Shown: positions 18,496 through 29,314 of the stretch, in pieces
How the letters are laid out: each line of letters begins with the position of its first letter
How positions within the stretch are numbered: position 1 is the stretch's first letter
Assembly (NCBI RefSeq): GCF_001433995.1
Contig: NZ_AZCX01000003.1
Span: 1-64,000 of the forward strand
DNA from: Secundilactobacillus kimchicus JCM 15530
GTDB lineage: Bacteria; Bacillota; Bacilli; Lactobacillales; Lactobacillaceae
Direction of reading: 5' to 3'
Length of the DNA stretch: 64,000 nt
Notes under the pieces: model-generated
The model's database searches: none
The model's input: the letters and a program-made list of their open reading frames with translations, nothing else
What the model was told of the DNA's origin: nothing
Translations under genes and position numbers: made by a program

Positions 18496-19860
18496 TTAGT
18501 TCGTCACACCGTCAGACGAAGCGGGTGTGGCTTTTTTCCTGAATTTGTTAAACCAAATCATAATTACTAACGTGACAATTCCGATAAGTCCAATACCACC
18601 CCACGACATGACTTTTCCAAGGCCGACAATCAACCACGTCGACCAGACACCACCGTCACTCAGAACTGAAATGGACGAATTACCCTGCATAGCAAAGTGG
18701 GCATCCTGTGCTGACTGAGTGACTAATGGTGCTACCCAAGACGCAATATATAGGCTCGCAACAACGTTAACAATCCCACCGACGATGGTTCGGAAAATAT
18801 CACCACGAAATACCGCAGCCATCACTGCAATCATATATGGTAATGTTGCGAGGTCTCCGAATGGCAAAACTGAGTTACCTGGAGTAATCACTGCAATTAG
18901 CAACGTCAGCGGTACTAAAAGCAAAGCTGATGATAACACCGTGGAGTTCCCAGCAGCCAATGCGCTGTCCATCCCAATGTACAAATCACGATTAGGGAAC
19001 CGTGACTTAACAAACGAATTAGCGCCCTCTGAAATCGGTGCAAGCCCCTCCATCAAGAGAGAAACCATCCGTGGCATCAAAACTAAAACAGCCGCCGTAG
19101 TAACACCTAATTGTAGTGTTTTCGTCACATCGTAGCGCGCTAATAATCCAATGATGATCCCAATAATGAGCCCCATAACGCCAGAATCACCAAAAATACC
19201 CATCCGTTTTTGAATTGTTTCCGGTGTTAGCTTAATTTTATTGATACCTGGAATACGGTCCATCACCCAATTAAGAGGTAACGCCAGCAAAAAGCCGGGA
19301 GCTGAAGCCCCTTGTGGGAACGAAATACCTTCCAACCCGTACGTTTTTTGAATGTAGGGTGCCGCCATATCAGCCAGTAAATAGATAATCATGACGTGGA
19401 CGACCATGGTAAACAGGCCCAATGCAAAGTCGTGTGAGACAACGTATACCAATGACCCAGTAAACGCAATATGCCAATAGTTCCATACGTCGACATCAAG
19501 AGTCTTAGTTAGCCCAAAGAACAGCAGGATGACATTTGCAATAACGCCCACCGGAATGGCCATACTACCTAAGACGGTCCCATAAGCAATCGCCGAAGCA
19601 GCTGGCCAACCAATATCAATTGTCCCTAAGTGTAACCCGAAATTTTTAACCATAGATTGTGCGGCTGGCCCTAAATTCTTAGTGAGTAACCCAATGACAA
19701 GATTCAAGCCAATAAACCCAATTCCGATGGTTAGCCCCGCCTTAAATGCTTTCCCCGGCTTAATTCTTAAAATCAAGGCAAAGATAAACAGTAATATTGG
19801 CAGCATGACACTGGCACCAAGATTCACGAACCATTGTAACGCATTAGTAACAGCATCCAT
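18496..19860 (-). CDS. PTS IIC permease, galactitol family
   Basis: The 454-residue membrane protein is the sugar-translocating unit of a Gat-type PTS. It has about ten hydrophobic segments, including LGASVMLPILLFIFALIL near the N-terminus and a long conserved central part around GDSGVMGLIIG. It lies 17 bases before the IIB gene and 14 after the IIA gene. GGGGG precedes the ATG. Family members carry galactitol and related polyols. Confidence 0.88.
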   Translation of the reverse strand: MDAVTNALQWFVNLGASVMLPILLFIFALILRIKPGKAFKAGLTIGIGFIGLNLVIGLLTKNLGPAAQSMVKNFGLHLGTIDIGWPAASAIAYGTVLGSMAIPVGVIANVILLFFGLTKTLDVDVWNYWHIAFTGSLVYVVSHDFALGLFTMVVHVMIIYLLADMAAPYIQKTYGLEGISFPQGASAPGFLLALPLNWVMDRIPGINKIKLTPETIQKRMGIFGDSGVMGLIIGIIIGLLARYDVTKTLQLGVTTAAVLVLMPRMVSLLMEGLAPISEGANSFVKSRFPNRDLYIGMDSALAAGNSTVLSSALLLVPLTLLIAVITPGNSVLPFGDLATLPYMIAVMAAVFRGDIFRTIVGGIVNVVASLYIASWVAPLVTQSAQDAHFAMQGNSSISVLSDGGVWSTWLIVGLGKVMSWGGIGLIGIVTLVIMIWFNKFRKKATPASSDGVTN

Positions 19861-19874
19861 TATTTTAATACCCC

Positions 19875-20330
19875 CTATTGATCAATATTAACTTCTTTCA
19901 TTAGTTTCAAAAAATCAGTTTTTGTCGTGATTTTTTCTAACTTATCGATTGCCTCTTGGTTTTGAAATAATGCCATTAACGTTTGCAGCATTTTCAACTG
20001 ATCATCTGAATGCTTCAACGCCAGCATAAAAATCAACTTTACCTGAATTTCGGCGTTGTCGCCCATTTGATGAAACATTACCGGTTGTTTGAGGCGCATA
20101 AAACCAATTTGAGGTGAGACAACCTTATCAGCGTCAGTATGTGGAATCGCCACACCGATTGTTGCCGTTTGAAGACCAGTGGGAAATTCTGACTCTCGTT
20201 TTAAAATCGCCACTTTAAAGGCATCTGTCACCAGGCCCTCATCATACAATCGATCTGCTAGCTTGGCTTCTGCTTCTTGCCTATCAGCAGCTTCCTCGTC
20301 TAACAGGATTACCTGTTTTTCAAATAACAT
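19875..20330 (-). CDS. PTS IIA component
   Basis: The 151-residue protein has the fructose/mannitol-type IIA fold. The phosphorylated His is in VAIPHTDADK, and the C-terminal helix holds KHSDDQLKMLQTLMALF. AGGGGAG precedes the ATG at 20330, two bases after the stop codon of the preceding IIA-like gene; an earlier in-frame start (20348) lies within that gene. It should pass phosphate to the IIB at 18188-18478. Confidence 0.87.
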   Translation of the reverse strand: MLFEKQVILLDEEAADRQEAEAKLADRLYDEGLVTDAFKVAILKRESEFPTGLQTATIGVAIPHTDADKVVSPQIGFMRLKQPVMFHQMGDNAEIQVKLIFMLALKHSDDQLKMLQTLMALFQNQEAIDKLEKITTKTDFLKLMKEVNIDQ

Positions 20331-20331
20331 G

Positions 20332-20754
20332 TTACTTTCTCCCCTCAATAACTAATTGTCGAATCGACTCTGGTGGTTGATTGAAATCAGCCAATTCGTC
20401 GATAAAATCTTCGTTTACCAACCGAATTATAAAATCTTCGAGAAATGGGTCCGGTTCCCGAACCAGTAAAATGATGAATACCCTGGCAGGTAATTGATCT
20501 TGCCAAGTCAATGGTTGCCGTACCCTAATAATAAGAACGGTGGGTTTGATCACGTACTCTGCTTTAACGTGTGGCATTACAGTGTCGACGCCTACTCGAG
20601 TATTTCCCATGGCTTCACGAGCTTTTATATCAACACGCAGATTATTACCCGCCTGGATCAGTTTTTTTCTGAGCGCTATCTCCTCAACTACCTGCATAAA
20701 GGTTTCGATATCAGTAATTTCTGGTTTATCCACAACAATCACAGTCTTAGTCAT
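20332..20754 (-). CDS. Stand-alone PTS IIA-like domain, translationally coupled to the regulator
   Basis: The 140-residue protein resembles a fructose/mannitol-type IIA domain: TVMPHVKAEYVIKP holds the active His, followed by the RVRQPLTW strand. In many MtlR/LicR-type regulators this domain is fused to the C-terminus. Here the ATG at 20754 overlaps the regulator stop codon by eight bases in another frame and has its own GAGGAGG 9 bases upstream, so it should be made separately. It may act on the regulator, signalling PTS status, rather than on transport. A frameshift split of a once fused protein is the other reading. Confidence 0.8.
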   Translation of the reverse strand: MTKTVIVVDKPEITDIETFMQVVEEIALRKKLIQAGNNLRVDIKAREAMGNTRVGVDTVMPHVKAEYVIKPTVLIIRVRQPLTWQDQLPARVFIILLVREPDPFLEDFIIRLVNEDFIDELADFNQPPESIRQLVIEGRK

Positions 20755-22222
20755 CAGCAATTGCCTCCTCGACCCGCTTCCGATCCGCTTTAGTGAACAT
20801 TGCACTAGATAGAATAAGTTGGGCATGATTGACTGGCTTGACCTTAACCGTCGAAATAATAAGATCTGCATCCGCATACTTTTCAGGATGACGTTCATAA
20901 TCAGCAAGTGAAATAACCGCCACAACCTGCAAATCAGGGAACGCTTTGCGTACTTTAACGTTGAGAAGTTTCGAGGTCCCGACACCACTAGCACACATAA
21001 TTAACGCCTTCTTCGTAGATGGGGCTTCTTCAAAATACTTTGCAAAGTACAAAGTGATGAAACCCGCTTCATCATCCGAAATTTGCCATGGTTCACCCAA
21101 TCTCTTCTCAAGTTGTCGCGATATCTCAATGACTCTTGAGAATAAATCGCCATATTCAACTTTTATATCTTGTAAAAGTTTATTGACGACCACAATGTGA
21201 TTTTTTAGCCGATTAAGCATCGGTTTTAAGTGTCCGATTAGGTCGTTTCTTAGCACCAATACCCGACTATTGGTGGCCTGCAGATCAAAACCGTCGATGT
21301 AGCCATCCGCCAGTTTTAAAACCACTTGCTCAACCTCACCATTAAAGGCCAAATCGTGATCATATCGCATTGAAATCAAGTATTGAAGCAAGTAAAAGCT
21401 CTCAATTTCAGGCAGTTTAGTTCCCAGATAATCACTTGTATTCTTAATAACATCGTTGGCCACTTTGAACATCCTGTCATTATGACGAATAATAGCTGTT
21501 TCTTCAGGACCCAGCGCTTCAATTTTTCCACTTTCCTGAACTTTACCGGTTCTAAATCGTTTAATTAGGATAAAGAGATGAGAAAAAATATTAACGTTAT
21601 ACGGATACGGGATTGTTGTTGATAATGACCGCTGGATCCAGTCCAACTGCGCCGTTAAGAATTGGTCATCATACACATTGATATCTGCAAACTCGCTAGC
21701 AAAGTCGCTTAAAATTTCTTGGTTCATTGCCCGGCTTTGAACCAACGCATCGTTAATCACTCGCCGAATTTCTTCTTCATCACCAGAAACCGAAATGGTG
21801 CCATGCTCTTGCTTAAGCTGTAAATGATGATTCGAAAGAAGTTGACCAATGACGCTAATATCTTGGCGGATTAGTTCATCGCTAACGTGATACGTCTGAT
21901 ATAACGTATTTAACTTGAGCGAAAATGGTGCGTTGAATAACACTTTTATCATCACCTGATTGCGACGTTCAACCGGCGAGAAGTCTGTAAACTGGGATTT
22001 AACCGATTGGTTAGTCGTATCAAGATAAGATCGGTAATTTAACGAATAGCCTAATCCTCTTTCTGACTCAATTAACGGTTGGGCAACGCTTTTGTTGATT
22101 TTTGTAATAGCTCGATAGACTGTCTTCTTCGAAACATGCAGTAACGTCGCTAATTCATCAGCTGTAACATAGCTATCGCCCTTAAGTAAAGCGCTTACTA
22201 TTTCCTCCTGATAATTGGTCAT
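20747..22222 (-). CDS. PRD-containing BglG/MtlR-type transcription activator
   Basis: The 491-residue protein has an N-terminal helix-turn-helix (VTADELATLLHVSKKTVYRA), a second DNA-binding part to about 170, two PTS regulation domains (about 185-290 and 295-400; His216 and His332 are candidate phosphosites), and a GatB-like IIB domain with Cys411 in IMCASGVGTSK (numbered from the upstream Met). ISDDEAGFITLYFAKYF is the conserved end of PRD2. The usual fused IIA domain is missing and is encoded by the overlapping next gene. It probably activates the downstream Gat operon, which it leads. ATG codons at 22225 and 22222 are both possible; spacing from GGAGGGG favours the second. Confidence 0.85.
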   Translation of the reverse strand: MTNYQEEIVSALLKGDSYVTADELATLLHVSKKTVYRAITKINKSVAQPLIESERGLGYSLNYRSYLDTTNQSVKSQFTDFSPVERRNQVMIKVLFNAPFSLKLNTLYQTYHVSDELIRQDISVIGQLLSNHHLQLKQEHGTISVSGDEEEIRRVINDALVQSRAMNQEILSDFASEFADINVYDDQFLTAQLDWIQRSLSTTIPYPYNVNIFSHLFILIKRFRTGKVQESGKIEALGPEETAIIRHNDRMFKVANDVIKNTSDYLGTKLPEIESFYLLQYLISMRYDHDLAFNGEVEQVVLKLADGYIDGFDLQATNSRVLVLRNDLIGHLKPMLNRLKNHIVVVNKLLQDIKVEYGDLFSRVIEISRQLEKRLGEPWQISDDEAGFITLYFAKYFEEAPSTKKALIMCASGVGTSKLLNVKVRKAFPDLQVVAVISLADYERHPEKYADADLIISTVKVKPVNHAQLILSSAMFTKADRKRVEEAIADD

Positions 22223-22332
22223 CATCTCCCCTCCTCTCCACTATAATAAAGCTTAAATTCTGCCATTTTCGTAAAAATGTGTCCGTTGCTATGGTCATGT
22301 TTTTGTTTTCTCTTAATATCGAAATATCCAGT

Positions 22333-22362
22333 AAAAAAGACCCGGAATATCCGAATCTTTTT
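22333..22362 (-). terminator. Terminator of the GH59-like gene
   Basis: AAAAAGATTCGGA pairs with TCCGGGTCTTTTTT on the minus strand, starting 12 bases after the stop codon. Confidence 0.75.
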
Positions 22363-22373
22363 AAATAACCTAG

Positions 22374-24917
22374 TTATTCTAACTGCTGGAAAACGCCTAT
22401 TGCATCCAGCATATATTCACCAGAAATAACGCTAACAAGTATTTCATGCTTTCCTTCCTCTAACCCTTTTAAGATTGTATTTTCAGTCTTATCAGCCGCT
22501 CTCTCGGGAACAACAACATCTTTCCAAACAGTACCATCTACTTCAATTCTTAATTGACTTGATTGTGCTTGTCTTCCAAATAGAGCAATACCTGTACCGT
22601 TAAAAGTGAACCTGAACTTAGATCTCTCCTTCTTATTGCCAGTTGATAACGTTCTATTCCAAAGTGTATTTTCCAACCCGCACTGGTGATTCCAAATACC
22701 TTCATATTCAATTAGCGAATCTAAATTATCAAATCTTAGGGGCATTATTTCGTTTCCTAGCTGATTGACTTGAATTTTGAGAACCTCTGTGTGAAAATAC
22801 CCGCTTCCAAGTTTAACTCGTCCACTATAAGATACGTCTATTAAGTCCTTATAACTGATAACTTTCTTTTGATCGACCTTAGCCCAAATGTGATTATCTA
22901 GAACTGACAAGATCACTTCATGGGGGGCGTTCAGATCCATCCCATCGATGTATCCTTGATTAATTAATTTGTCGTGTTTAAAGAATTCATAATGTCCATC
23001 TGTTGATAATTTGAAGCTATAGGCAGCACTATTTAGCCTACCTTTCACGTCTGTTACTTGATAAAGACCAATTCCAAAGTAGTTGCCGTTTGCTGAATTT
23101 TGTTGCGTTTTGACGTCAAATTTCATTTTCACGCATACTTCGTAATTATGCCACCGATCATCCCCAAAAGTTAAACTAGGCGCATACGAATATTCCCAGT
23201 CCAGTGCGCGCTTTCTTTCCGTAATTTGTTGAACAAGAGCCGATTGACCTTGTGTGACACGCTCAACTTCAAATGCGCCGCCTTGATCCGTCAGATAACG
23301 TGGTGTCCCACCCCTTTGCTGTAAAAACACCGTGGGGTAGTTAAAATCGTCGCTAAATAATACTCTTTTTTTAGGAGATTCATACAACATCATATTGTCG
23401 GGAATATCGTCAGCAAATGGTCGATATTGTTGGTCTCCCGTGTTTATTAGAGTTGTTGCGGTAACAATCGAATGCGGTAAAACTTCAATCATTACCTGCC
23501 CGTCACTTGGTTTTAACTGCTCACGTCGCTGCTTTAACTGAGAATCATAGGCGTCATCTTTAGATTTTGGCCCCATCGTCTGCCAGATATTGAGTAATTT
23601 TTGACTGGTGGATCCAAGATGTTTCAATTGTATCTGATAGCAATGCCGTACTGCACTATCATTAACAAAAATAACTGAATAGTCACGCTTATCAGGTGAA
23701 ACTAAGGTGATATAACTATCTTGTTCCGTATCAGTGTCTAGATTCTCAGTACCACCAACGCCGCTATTACAAGCGCTAGGTAAAAACCGCCATGCCCCAT
23801 TTTCATGCCATCCGGCTACCGTAAAATCTGTAAAATGCCGTATTACTTGAAGGCCAACCTCATCTGGTTCAAAGTACCCCGACCAAGGATAGCAAGCTCT
23901 CACCAATTCTTTATGACTATAATTCACACCTGGATAATAAGCAGAAATTGCCGGTTGAAATATATAATGGGTGCGTCTGGACATAACGTAACCTTTAATG
24001 ATCCGGTTTGCGATATCTAAACCACTTTGCCGACCACCAATTCCAGCCCCTCCGGTCGCCCTAACCCGATATTTGCCCATTGTCATGGGGGAAATTCCCT
24101 CACTATACCAAACTTCATGCTGATACTCATCTGCTAAACGTCGGTACGGGTGCCCTGTACCATCATTGGTGTTGTAATGATAACCTACGGCCGGCACAAG
24201 TTTTCGAAGCTCGGCATCTGATAGCATACCGTCGCCAAATTCTGTCTCATAATTTTGATCAGCCGCCATTACTTTAATCCGATGAAACTGATTAATCGGA
24301 AACCCTGTGGGAAAGTCCGCCTCATCCTTTTGAAGCCGCTTTGCAAACCATTTAATCCATCGATACATTGGATGTTTCGTTTCATTACGATCTGGATCCA
24401 CGTAGTCAAACATAAACCCATAGGCTTGATATGCCGCCACAATTGTTTGTTTGTATAACTGATACATTGACTCATATGCAGACTCTGGTACTTTTTGATC
24501 TGGGGCGCTAGATTTGACCTCCATCCATGTCGGCCGCAGATATCCTGGTTCTCCCCACCGGAGAAGACACGTTTTAATCGTTGGATTGATCTCCTTAGCA
24601 TCAGCAGCTAACTGATAGCCCATCCCTCGTCTAACATTGGCTTCTTCATGAGGCGCTCTTTTAGGTGCAGGTTCAGTTCCAGAAGACGTATTCGCATCAT
24701 TCCCAAGTTCAACTTTAACCATGTCAACCAACGGATGCTTGCCACCAAATAAACCCGTTAAAATTTTCCGGTAACTATCTGGATGCTCCCATTTATAGTC
24801 CATCAATAATCTTGACGAATTATTACAACTGAGTAAGCCGAATCCTTTAAATGTATTTGCGTCATGTTCGCCCACATCTAACTTGTCGCCATCAATCGTA
24901 AATGTTGTATGAATCAT
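22374..24917 (-). CDS. GH59-like beta-galactosidase (galactocerebrosidase family), cytosolic
   Basis: This 847-residue protein resembles galactosylceramidases. The start GFGLLSCNNSSRLL, then VDMVKVELGNDANTSSGTEP, matches the family's opening region. The acid/base is probably Glu179 in DPDRNETK and the nucleophile Glu273 in VWYSEGISP, comparable to LWSSED in mammalian GALC. After the barrel come beta-sandwich and lectin-like domains (about 500-720) and a C-terminal carbohydrate-binding-like part. The ATG at 24917 has AAAGGAGG; the longer frame to 25016 runs into the divergent LacI gene. There is no signal peptide, so it should hydrolyse imported beta-galactosides. It is single-gene and divergent from a LacI regulator. 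Confidence 0.82.
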   Translation of the reverse strand: MIHTTFTIDGDKLDVGEHDANTFKGFGLLSCNNSSRLLMDYKWEHPDSYRKILTGLFGGKHPLVDMVKVELGNDANTSSGTEPAPKRAPHEEANVRRGMGYQLAADAKEINPTIKTCLLRWGEPGYLRPTWMEVKSSAPDQKVPESAYESMYQLYKQTIVAAYQAYGFMFDYVDPDRNETKHPMYRWIKWFAKRLQKDEADFPTGFPINQFHRIKVMAADQNYETEFGDGMLSDAELRKLVPAVGYHYNTNDGTGHPYRRLADEYQHEVWYSEGISPMTMGKYRVRATGGAGIGGRQSGLDIANRIIKGYVMSRRTHYIFQPAISAYYPGVNYSHKELVRACYPWSGYFEPDEVGLQVIRHFTDFTVAGWHENGAWRFLPSACNSGVGGTENLDTDTEQDSYITLVSPDKRDYSVIFVNDSAVRHCYQIQLKHLGSTSQKLLNIWQTMGPKSKDDAYDSQLKQRREQLKPSDGQVMIEVLPHSIVTATTLINTGDQQYRPFADDIPDNMMLYESPKKRVLFSDDFNYPTVFLQQRGGTPRYLTDQGGAFEVERVTQGQSALVQQITERKRALDWEYSYAPSLTFGDDRWHNYEVCVKMKFDVKTQQNSANGNYFGIGLYQVTDVKGRLNSAAYSFKLSTDGHYEFFKHDKLINQGYIDGMDLNAPHEVILSVLDNHIWAKVDQKKVISYKDLIDVSYSGRVKLGSGYFHTEVLKIQVNQLGNEIMPLRFDNLDSLIEYEGIWNHQCGLENTLWNRTLSTGNKKERSKFRFTFNGTGIALFGRQAQSSQLRIEVDGTVWKDVVVPERAADKTENTILKGLEEGKHEILVSVISGEYMLDAIGVFQQLE

Positions 24918-27390
<2,473 letters not shown>

Positions 27391-27411
27391 TTTTATCTAG
27401 TCTCCCTTCAA

Positions 27412-27470
27412 ATAATGTCAAAGTAAGCACGTCCAGTCCATGAGGACACGCGTGCTTACTTTGACATTAT
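27412..27470. terminator. Long perfect hairpin between gusA and the MFS gene
   Basis: Twenty-base arms beginning ATAATGTCAAAGTAAGCACG pair perfectly around a 19-base loop that itself has GTCC/GGAC pairing. There is no real T-run on either side, so it may be a terminator, an mRNA end stabiliser or a remnant of a repeat. Confidence 0.55.
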
Positions 27471-27502
27471 GGCGTGGTGCTAGTTAGATAATAGCCTTTA
27501 AC

Positions 27503-29296
27503 TTACATATTCTGCCAACGTTGACGTAAACCAAAAGCCGCTTCTTTAGGCTGTCGGTCACGCGTAAATAGCCCTTTTTTATTACCGTTAACTCGCATAT
27601 TCCCCTCGACTGTTTGGAAATCGGCCAGATTCCACGGCTGCTCACCTTGAATAAAATCATAATCATCAAAGACTCGACCAAACATTTCTAGCAACTCAAC
27701 TTGATACTCTTCACTCCACATAACGGATGGCAGTTTATGCATCCCAGGCTCTGTATCAGCGCCGTATTCTGAAAAAACAATGGGCTTTTCAATATCTGAT
27801 GCCTGCCACTGATCCATTTCTTGACGTAAATCTGCTTCACCTTCAGAGATTTCATAACCCCACTTATGATACCAACCTGGATAACGATTTAATAAATAAA
27901 AATCCGGGAATTGCTTGCACTTAGACGTTTCAAAAGTATCGTCTTCGCTCAGTGTAAAAGTCCGAGGTCTCTTCTCTGGATCCAGGTTAGCTGTTGCGTT
28001 AAAGATTTTTTTGAAATATGGTACAGCAGAATCAGTAGAGGTATCTGGTTCATTGAACAGGCTCCAAGCCAGGACACTGGGATGATTTTTGTCACGTTTT
28101 ATCAGGTCAACGATTTGATCTAGATGCTTCTCGTATAACTGCTCAATCCAGTCGCCATCAAAAAACGATTGATCTAATCCGCCAAGAAAGCTAGCTGCAG
28201 CCATTTTAAACCCAACTGCCGGAACCTCGTCAATGATAAGGAACCCTTCCCGATCGGCGAAACGATAGGCTTCTTCGTCATAGGGATAGTGCGACGTTCT
28301 AAACGAATTAGCGCCCATCCACTTCATTAATTCGTAGTCTCGCTTCTCAACATTCCGATCGTAGGCGCGGCCCGCATAAATACTATCTTCATGACGACCA
28401 AATCCTTTAAGGTACACTGGCTTATCATTAACTAAGATTTGATGACCCTTAATCTCAATTGTTCTCAGTCCAATTAAATCAGAGTATTCATCAATCTCCT
28501 GGTCTTGCTTAAACAGTTTAATCGACATTCTATACAGGTGCGCATCACGTACTTGCCACAGGACTGGTTGATTAACCACTAACGTCCCCGTGTCCCCTTC
28601 TGATTTTGCGACAGTTTTCCCAGTATCATCGGCTAATTCCACTGAAATTTTTGTATCTGTTTGATTCAATAAAGCAACCGTGTAGTCAACGTATGCTTTA
28701 CCATTCTCCAGCTTTGTCACTGCCGTAAAATCTGTAATGCGCTGCGTAGGTAACGCTACCAAATGTACTGACCGATTTAAACCTGAATAGTTGTAAAAGT
28801 CAAAGAAAGGTTTGACCATTTTTTTACCGTTTTTCAATGTGATCGTATCACCCGCTGGTAAGGTTTCCCGCGATAACTCATTGTTTAATTTAAGGCTAAC
28901 GACATTTTCCTCGCCAAACCTAATAGCGTTTGTGACGTCCGCTTGAAACGGTAAGAATCCACCCTCATGTTGACGGATTTCAATGCCATTAACATACACC
29001 ACTACCCGGTGAGTTGCTGCGCCAAAGCGGATCGCAATCGTCCGATTTTCTAACATAGACGGAACAAAAAAGCGTTTCGAATACCAAAAATCCCCAGTAT
29101 ATTCACGTGAATCCTTATCCGTGAAAAAATCATTAAAACTAGCGGGTACTGGCATTTTAATCGAATTAGGTAAGCCATTTTGCCAACCTTCAACCAGCCC
29201 ATTTGCTCGTGAATCAAACTTAAAGTCCCACATTCCATCTAACGATTGATCAAATCGATAATCATTGGTAATTGGGTATAACAACTCTTTCTCCAT
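27503..29296 (-). CDS. gusA: Beta-glucuronidase (GH2)
   Basis: This 597-residue GH2 enzyme releases glucuronate from beta-glucuronides. Its N-terminal sugar-binding and immunoglobulin-like domains (to about 280) are followed by the catalytic barrel. The acid/base is Glu416 in WSLFNEPDTS and the nucleophile Glu510 in VFSEYGAD. NKKGLFTRDR (572-581) contains the NxK pair that binds the glucuronate carboxylate, so a galactosidase is unlikely. There is no signal peptide. AAAGGGG precedes the ATG. It is the third gene of an operon with an MFS carrier and a DUF2264 protein; the product can enter the UxaC-UxuB-UxuA route. Confidence 0.95.
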   Translation of the reverse strand: MEKELLYPITNDYRFDQSLDGMWDFKFDSRANGLVEGWQNGLPNSIKMPVPASFNDFFTDKDSREYTGDFWYSKRFFVPSMLENRTIAIRFGAATHRVVVYVNGIEIRQHEGGFLPFQADVTNAIRFGEENVVSLKLNNELSRETLPAGDTITLKNGKKMVKPFFDFYNYSGLNRSVHLVALPTQRITDFTAVTKLENGKAYVDYTVALLNQTDTKISVELADDTGKTVAKSEGDTGTLVVNQPVLWQVRDAHLYRMSIKLFKQDQEIDEYSDLIGLRTIEIKGHQILVNDKPVYLKGFGRHEDSIYAGRAYDRNVEKRDYELMKWMGANSFRTSHYPYDEEAYRFADREGFLIIDEVPAVGFKMAAASFLGGLDQSFFDGDWIEQLYEKHLDQIVDLIKRDKNHPSVLAWSLFNEPDTSTDSAVPYFKKIFNATANLDPEKRPRTFTLSEDDTFETSKCKQFPDFYLLNRYPGWYHKWGYEISEGEADLRQEMDQWQASDIEKPIVFSEYGADTEPGMHKLPSVMWSEEYQVELLEMFGRVFDDYDFIQGEQPWNLADFQTVEGNMRVNGNKKGLFTRDRQPKEAAFGLRQRWQNM

Positions 29297-29314
29297 CTCA
29301 TTTGCCCCTTTTAA

